Assembly: GCA_028023455.1 (NCBI GenBank)
Contig: JAQFVV010012434.1
Location: 8,119,355-8,183,354, forward strand
Length of the DNA stretch: 64,000 bases
Direction: 5' to 3'
From: Epiperipatus broadwayi
Lineage: Eukaryota > Onychophora > Udeonychophora > Euonychophora > Peripatidae
Shown: piece after piece, positions 62,316-64,000 of the stretch
How positions within the stretch are numbered: the first letter of the stretch is position 1
How the letters are laid out: each line of letters opens with the position of its first letter
Position numbers and translations under genes: made by a program
Notes under the pieces: model-generated
Databases searched by the model: none
What the model saw: the letters and a program-made list of their open reading frames with translations, nothing else
Told to the model about the DNA's origin: nothing

Positions 62316-62489
62316 ATTTATGAATAAATATACCTAGAAGAGTCAGAAATACTGAGCTATTACAGATAACTCTAACTGGCTAATAAATAAATGCAGCTGC
62401 TGATCAACTTATATGAATAAATATACATCTGTGGCAGACCAAATAATAATATTTATGATAGATTAACTAACTTAAAATCGACTAGAACT

Positions 62490-62845
62490 TTGAATTAGAA
62501 ATAAAATATTTGTAATTGAGCAAATTCAGTTACACAATAAACTGTAAATAAAATATTTGTAATTGAGCAAATTCAGTTACACAATGGACTGTAAATAAAA
62601 TATTTGTAATTGTGCAGATTCAGTTACACAATGGACTGTAAATAAAATATTTGTAATTGTGCAGATTCAGTTACACAATGGACTGTAAATAAAATATTTG
62701 TAATTGAGCAAATTCAGTTACACAATGGACTGTAAATAAAATATTTGTAATTGTGCAGATTCAGTTACACAATGGACTGTAAATGAAGTATTTGTAATTG
62801 TGAAAATTCAGATACACAATGGACTATAAGTAAAATGTTTGTGAA
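62490..62845 (+). repeat. 47-bp tandem repeat, about seven copies
   Basis: The unit runs TAAATAAAATATTTGTAATT, GAGCAAATTCAGTTACACAA, TGGACTG. Two subtypes alternate (GAGCAAATT and GTGCAGATT); the last copies are more diverged. Confidence 0.9.
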
Positions 62846-63474
62846 ATTAACTATATGTGGAATTAAGTGGAACTCCAAATTAAATGCTATCAGTTGTCTT
62901 CATTATTCTCTTTGTTGTCTCACTATGCCACACTCTCTCTGTGAAATAACTAAATGATTACAGATATAAACTGTTAAAGAACTGTTGAGAGAAGGACTTT
63001 ATTATACTCTCAACAGATTACATTTTTCTTTTTTTATAATCATGTAGAATTATTTTGCTTGATGGACCTTTATTTAAACTTGTTATTAAATAAAACTATT
63101 GTTATTTAAAAGTAATTTTAGTTATCCAGTTGTTCAATTCTATTTTGTTTTTTATTGCATCACTCATCATTCAGTGCACTTGTTCATGAGAATATCATGC
63201 CTCCTGAGCTATGTCTGGCATAACTAGACCTAGGTAAGTCAGGTTGTAGTGAGATGGAACTCTAGTGGTGCTGTTTGAAATATCAAACATAGAAATGTCT
63301 AGGTGCTTTCAGCCTCTATGTTGCAACATCCTGTGATGAGCAAGAAATATTGTTGTAGGGGGGGGTTAACATCTGCATTGGGGAATGCCAATTGATAGTT
63401 CCTTCCTGCAACATGCTCATCAGGAAATTGTTACAACTGAAGTAATAAAAGGGTTGTGTGGTGGTCCGGTTACA
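62846..63474 (+). repeat. 5' LTR (right part) of a Ty3/gypsy-like element
   Basis: The 3' edge is CCGGTTACA at 63474, just before a primer-site-like TGGTGCCC. AATAAA at 63444 lies 25 nt before this edge, as expected for an LTR polyadenylation signal. The left edge is not defined; the end TTACA predicts a TGTAA start, and each 47-bp unit at 62.5-62.8 kb contains TGTAA, so the tandem array could belong to the LTR. The partner LTR lies outside the window. Confidence 0.55.
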
Positions 63475-63476
63475 TT

Positions 63477-63494
63477 TGGTGCCCTACTGTGAGG
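63477..63494 (+). promoter_or_regulatory. Primer binding site
   Basis: TGGTGCCCTACTGTGAGG begins 2 nt after the LTR. TGGTGCCC-type primer sites at this spacing are common in metazoan gypsy-like elements. Confidence 0.65.
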
Positions 63495-63749
63495 CCTTAT
63501 CTAGCTAGCCTATCCATAGGCATAAGCAGATCATGATTCTGTGATATGAGCAGTGGATATAATGCAGTGATGTGATTTATTCAAAAAGGGGTGGAAAAAA
63601 GAACATAAAAATGAATGGCATAAATGGTAGATAAGGAATAAAACAGGCATAACAAAGTCTTTGGAGTTAAATCATGGTATTGATGGAGAGAAAAGCTCAT
63701 CAAAATTAAAATAAAAAAGTACAAATAATTCTTTTTTTAAAAAATATTG

Positions 63750-64000
63750 ATGATAACCAGATCAAAAGCAAAAAAGATGATGAATACAGAAAGTATAGAG
63801 AATCTTCCTGAGACAGAAGATATACAAGAAGACAAAGCAGATGATCGAAAGCAATCACAGAGAACAGGAGAGACATTCATTTTAGCCCAGTTAATAGAAA
63901 TGCTAAAAGAAAATAACAAAGAACAAAGAAAAGAGAGAGAAGATAACAAGAAAAGAGAGGAAGATAACAAGAAAAGACATAAAGAAAGAGAAGAATACAA
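63750..64000 (+). CDS. gag: Gag protein N-terminus of a Ty3/gypsy-like retrotransposon (partial)
   Basis: The frame opens with M-I-T-R-S-K-A-K-K-M-M at 63750 and stays open for 83 codons to the window edge. After an acidic stretch (E-N-L-P-E-T-E-D-I-Q-E-D) it becomes a Lys/Glu/Arg-rich helix with repeated E-D-N-K-K-R units, a likely coiled coil. Position supports the call: it lies about 255 nt downstream of an LTR edge and primer site. An M-x-T-R-S-K start followed by a charged coiled coil is common in gypsy-like Gag. The capsid domain would lie beyond the window, so the call rests on context. The minus-strand frame at 63737-64000 is a shadow. Confidence 0.65.
   Translation, partial: MITRSKAKKMMNTESIENLPETEDIQEDKADDRKQSQRTGETFILAQLIEMLKENNKEQRKEREDNKKREEDNKKRHKEREEY

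Noticed and set aside
63737-64000. 87-codon minus-strand Ser/Leu-rich frame
   Set aside because: It is antisense to the partial gag, whose position after an LTR and primer site is better supported.

Overview
The window looks like intergenic DNA from an animal nuclear genome. It is very AT-rich, carries long (AT)n, (TAA)n and (GATA)n arrays, and holds a dense, layered set of eukaryotic mobile elements. I see no operons, bacterial genes or CRISPR arrays. The mixture (RTE-type and other LINE relics, Penelope-like elements, a mariner relic, tRNA-derived SINEs, long-LTR retrotransposons, many foldback repeats) fits an invertebrate metazoan. A spiralian such as a mollusc is a guess I cannot confirm from the sequence.

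Layout. 1-1.5 kb: decayed LINE endonuclease, minus strand. 2.3-4.2 kb: nested inverted repeats ending in a near-perfect 122-bp palindrome. 4.2-9.9 kb: unassigned AT-rich DNA. 10.0-18.0 kb: a young LTR retrotransposon with 2.63-kb LTRs that encodes only a Gag-like protein. 18.1-19.2 kb: a terminal-inverted-repeat element and two units of a foldback repeat (called family F here). 19.7-24.5 kb: a second young LTR element with 2.12-kb LTRs around about 545 bp of non-coding DNA. 24.8-26.1 kb: a composite foldback and a (TAA)n array. 26-43 kb: mostly unassigned, with F units, a second foldback family (G) and a SINE. 43.2-47.5 kb: LINE linker/RT relic, a SINE, an intact single-exon 7TM receptor (minus strand) and a mariner relic. 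48-51.4 kb: F units, including a roughly 515-bp palindrome. 52.2-55.8 kb: two Penelope-like relics in opposite orientations, one split by a 1.9-kb polyadenylated retroposon with 15-bp target duplications. 56.9-57.4 kb: GATA/GACA array. 58.2-60.6 kb: RTE-like LINE relic. 61.8-64 kb: tandem repeats, then the 5' end of a Ty3/gypsy-like element whose gag frame runs off the window.

Only three reading frames look like real protein genes: the receptor at 44703-45692, the Gag-like gene at 12835-13956, and the partial gag at 63750-64000. Everything else with coding similarity is a broken transposon relic. The most interesting items are the two young non-autonomous LTR elements with very long LTRs, the retroposon inserted into a Penelope relic, the large palindromes, and the divergent receptor whose stop codon lies beside a SINE. 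All family calls come from reading motifs by eye; no database search was run.
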